From the NCBI RefSeq assembly GCF_028623165.1, contig NZ_CP117768.1:1736001-1800000 (forward strand): a DNA stretch of 64,000 bases, given 5' to 3'. The notes under the pieces are model-generated. The model saw only the letters and a program-made list of their open reading frames with translations, made no database searches and had not been told where the DNA came from. Source of the stretch: Nostoc sp. UHCC 0926. Lineage in GTDB: Bacteria; Cyanobacteriota; Cyanobacteriia; Cyanobacteriales; Nostocaceae. Of the stretch, positions 62,638 through 64,000 are shown piece by piece (position 1 is the first letter of the stretch; each line of letters begins with the position of its first letter). The translations under genes were made by a program, and so were the position numbers.

Positions 62638-63452
62638 GTGCAGATTGGTGGCAGTCACAGCCATCAATTGTCCTGAGAATGTTTGAAATGAAGCCGTTAC
62701 CCAAAGTACGTTTGACGTTGATTACTGCAAATCAAAAGATAGCCGATGGAATGTTACCAGGACACATTGCTGGATTTAACAGCCACGAGGAATGCCATAT
62801 TGATTTGCGACCTTTGCTCAAGCACATTTGTATATTAACAGAGTAGTTGCCCTAGACTTAGAAAATAACAAAGTTCTTTGTGCTAACGGACTTACGGTAG
62901 ATTTTGATGTACTGTTTATTGATATTGGCAGCACTTCGGTCACAGTGTCTGTATCAGGTGCAGCAGAATATGCGATCGCAGCTATTGGAACATTGGTATG
63001 AACTAATTGAAGCTGTAGGTAAAAATCCTCAAGAACCAATTAGCATTGCGATCGTGGGTGGTGGTGCTAGCGGTGTAGAATTGGCGTGGCGCATGCAATC
63101 ATCATTTACATCGGATTTTACATCAAACTCAACAACCAATTCAAAATCTGGAAATTCATTTATTCCAGCGTGACACGGAACTGATGCCCAATTACCACCA
63201 ATCAGTGCGGCATTAAATTCAGCAAATTCTCACTGAGCAAGGTATTAAGCTCCATCTTGAAGAAAGTGTGTGTAAAGTCGCTCCGAAAAATATTACTCCT
63301 TCTCCACAAACAGAGAGGATAAATGGAGAAATATTTGAGATTAGATGTGAATCTGGCTTGACAGTAAAGTGTAATAAAATTTTCTGGGTAACACAAGCAT
63401 CAGCGCCTGAATGGTTAAAAATTGCTGGACTAGGAACTGAAGAAATAAGGGA
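62638..63452 (+). pseudogene. Decayed oxidoreductase half of a SelD fusion protein
   Basis: Joined across several frames, the plus strand encodes the N-terminal FAD/NAD oxidoreductase domain that cyanobacteria fuse to selenide water dikinase. Recognisable pieces: VQIGGSHSH, LRMFEMKPLPKVRLTLIT, GMLPGHIAGFNSHEECHIDL, VALDLENNKV, LLIDIGST-like LFIDIGST, QEPISIAIVGGGASGVELA, RINGEIFEIRCESGLTVKC and FWVTQASAPEWLKIAGLGTEE. At least five frameshifts or stops interrupt it, and it ends abruptly at about 63450 where spacer repeats begin. The SelD domain itself is missing. A functional copy may exist elsewhere. Confidence 0.85.
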
Positions 63453-63478
63453 GTCGGGAGCAGGGAGAGCAGGGGAAT

Positions 63479-63625
63479 GGAGTTCAAAGACTCATTAACG
63501 GAGTTCAACGACTCATTCACGAGTATTAAAGACTCATTAACGGAGTTCAACGACTCATTCACGAGTATCAAAGACTCATTCACGAGTATCAAAGACTCGT
63601 CAGCGAGTATTAAAGACTCATTCCC
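63479..63625. repeat. 21-bp minisatellite, 7 units
   Basis: Seven tandem units alternate between GGAGTTCAACGACTCATTCAC-like and GAGTATTAAAGACTCATTAAC-like forms, all sharing GACTC and an exact 21-base period. The array starts 27 bp after the break in the SelD-type pseudogene and is bordered by GGGAGCAGGGAGAGCAGGGG and CCCAATGCCC repeats. Confidence 0.93.
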
Positions 63626-63650
63626 TATTCCCAATGCCCAATACAACTCT

Positions 63651-63738
63651 TGGAGAGGCTGCGCCCTAAGCGTAGCTATGCCGCAGGCTTTACGACGCCG
63701 GCTCCATCGAGCGTTCGCGTAGCGTCTCTAAGAGTTGT
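63651..63738. repeat. Fold-back repeat (AACTCTTGGAGAGGCTGCGC type)
   Basis: AACTCTTGGAGAGGCTGCGC at the left and GCGTAGCGTCTCTAAGAGTT at the right pair with three mismatches. CCGCAGGCTTTACG lies between. Same family as 61469-61519. Confidence 0.65.
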
Positions 63739-63775
63739 CGAGATGCTCAGTACAAGTGCCCAATGCCCACTATCT

Positions 63776-64000
63776 TCATTGAAGCTGTTCAATTAGCTGA
63801 ATAATTTGTTGATAATACTGGATATTTCCTTCTTGGTAATATAAGTCAGCGGATTTCTGGAAATCGGCAATTGCTCCTTGAGAATCTCCCAGATTTTGGT
63901 ATACATCTGCCCGAAGGATGTAAGCTGAAGCCCAATTAGGCTGATGTTTTAAAGCTTGGTTTAAGTCTGCAAGCGCTCCTTGTAAGTCTTTTAATAAAGA
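63776..64000 (-). CDS. TPR-repeat protein, N-terminal part outside window
   Basis: The minus-strand frame is open from the right edge to a TGA at 63776-63778. The 74 visible residues are the C-terminal end of a TPR protein: ALADLNQALKHQPNWASAYI, LRADVYQNLGDSQGAIADFQ, then KSADLYYQEGNIQYYQQIIQ. Two 34-residue TPR units can be seen, with typical W/L/G/Y/A/A/P positions. The protein probably serves as a protein-binding scaffold; the rest of its domains are not visible. Confidence 0.85.
   Translation of the reverse strand, partial: SLLKDLQGALADLNQALKHQPNWASAYILRADVYQNLGDSQGAIADFQKSADLYYQEGNIQYYQQIIQLIEQLQ

Noticed and set aside
1..64000. tRNA, rRNA or tmRNA genes and transposase genes
   Set aside because: I looked for the usual D-loop and T-loop patterns and for transposase motifs and saw none that held up.

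Overview
The window looks like chromosome from a filamentous, heterocyst-type cyanobacterium of the Nostoc/Anabaena group. Evidence: the HIP1 octamer GCGATCGC recurs inside and between genes; photosynthesis genes are present (petM for cytochrome b6f, ycf39 for photosystem II assembly, nblR for phycobilisome turnover); there is a devB-devC-devA exporter set of the heterocyst-envelope type, an ECF sigma factor of the SigG type, and many two-component regulators; and the gene-poor spacers are packed with the fold-back and short tandem repeats typical of this group. The genus is inferred from gene content; no rRNA or tRNA gene was found to test it.

Layout. 0-13.6 kb: a hypothetical gene cut by the left edge, trmFO, a fasciclin protein, murF with a decayed acetyltransferase behind it, a TerB-like protein, a histone-deacetylase-fold hydrolase, a large FHA-PAS-GAF-GGDEF-EAL protein, and a TpsB outer-membrane transporter that has lost its start. 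13.9-26.4 kb: lpdA, trpC, a beta carbonic anhydrase, a YqaE/Pmp3 microprotein, a SUI1 factor, trpB followed by a methyltransferase and a small helical protein, two tandem CAP-domain secreted proteins, an RNase D-type exonuclease, and a rhodanese-fold protein fused to LEA-like repeats. 27.6-31.2 kb: an accessory patch with an OmpR-type regulator, a rolling-circle plasmid Rep gene, 77-bp direct repeats and four small unknown genes. This may be an integrated plasmid remnant.

31.2-50 kb is mostly housekeeping: pdxA, petM, ycf39, nadK, nblR, a DUF192 lipoprotein, a DUF2949 protein, a class V aminotransferase, leuS with an unusual duplicated insertion in its editing region, a sigG/anti-sigma pair, an L,D-transpeptidase, a ComFB-type protein and an M23 peptidase. 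A strongly structured candidate small RNA lies near 40.1-40.26 kb. 49.8-53.3 kb is the devBCA exporter. 54.1-58.8 kb is a tightly coupled operon: XRE regulator, membrane histidine kinase, CheY-like regulator, hybrid kinase. 59.4-62.6 kb has two related pentapeptide-repeat proteins. The right end has a broken fragment of the oxidoreductase half of a SelD fusion and a TPR gene cut by the edge.

Three themes stand out. First, repeat-driven change: three unrelated minisatellites all have a 21-bp period, a MITE-like family shares a 28-bp palindrome, one MITE supplies the start codon of a truncated gene, and in-frame tandem duplications occur in leuS, the TpsB gene and the L,D-transpeptidase. Second, gene decay: acetyltransferase, TpsB, SelD fragment and a truncated membrane protein. 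Third, small genes that are easily missed: petM, YqaE and two single-helix proteins. Among non-repeat signals, the LeuRS insertion, the Rep module and the structured RNA candidate most deserve follow-up.
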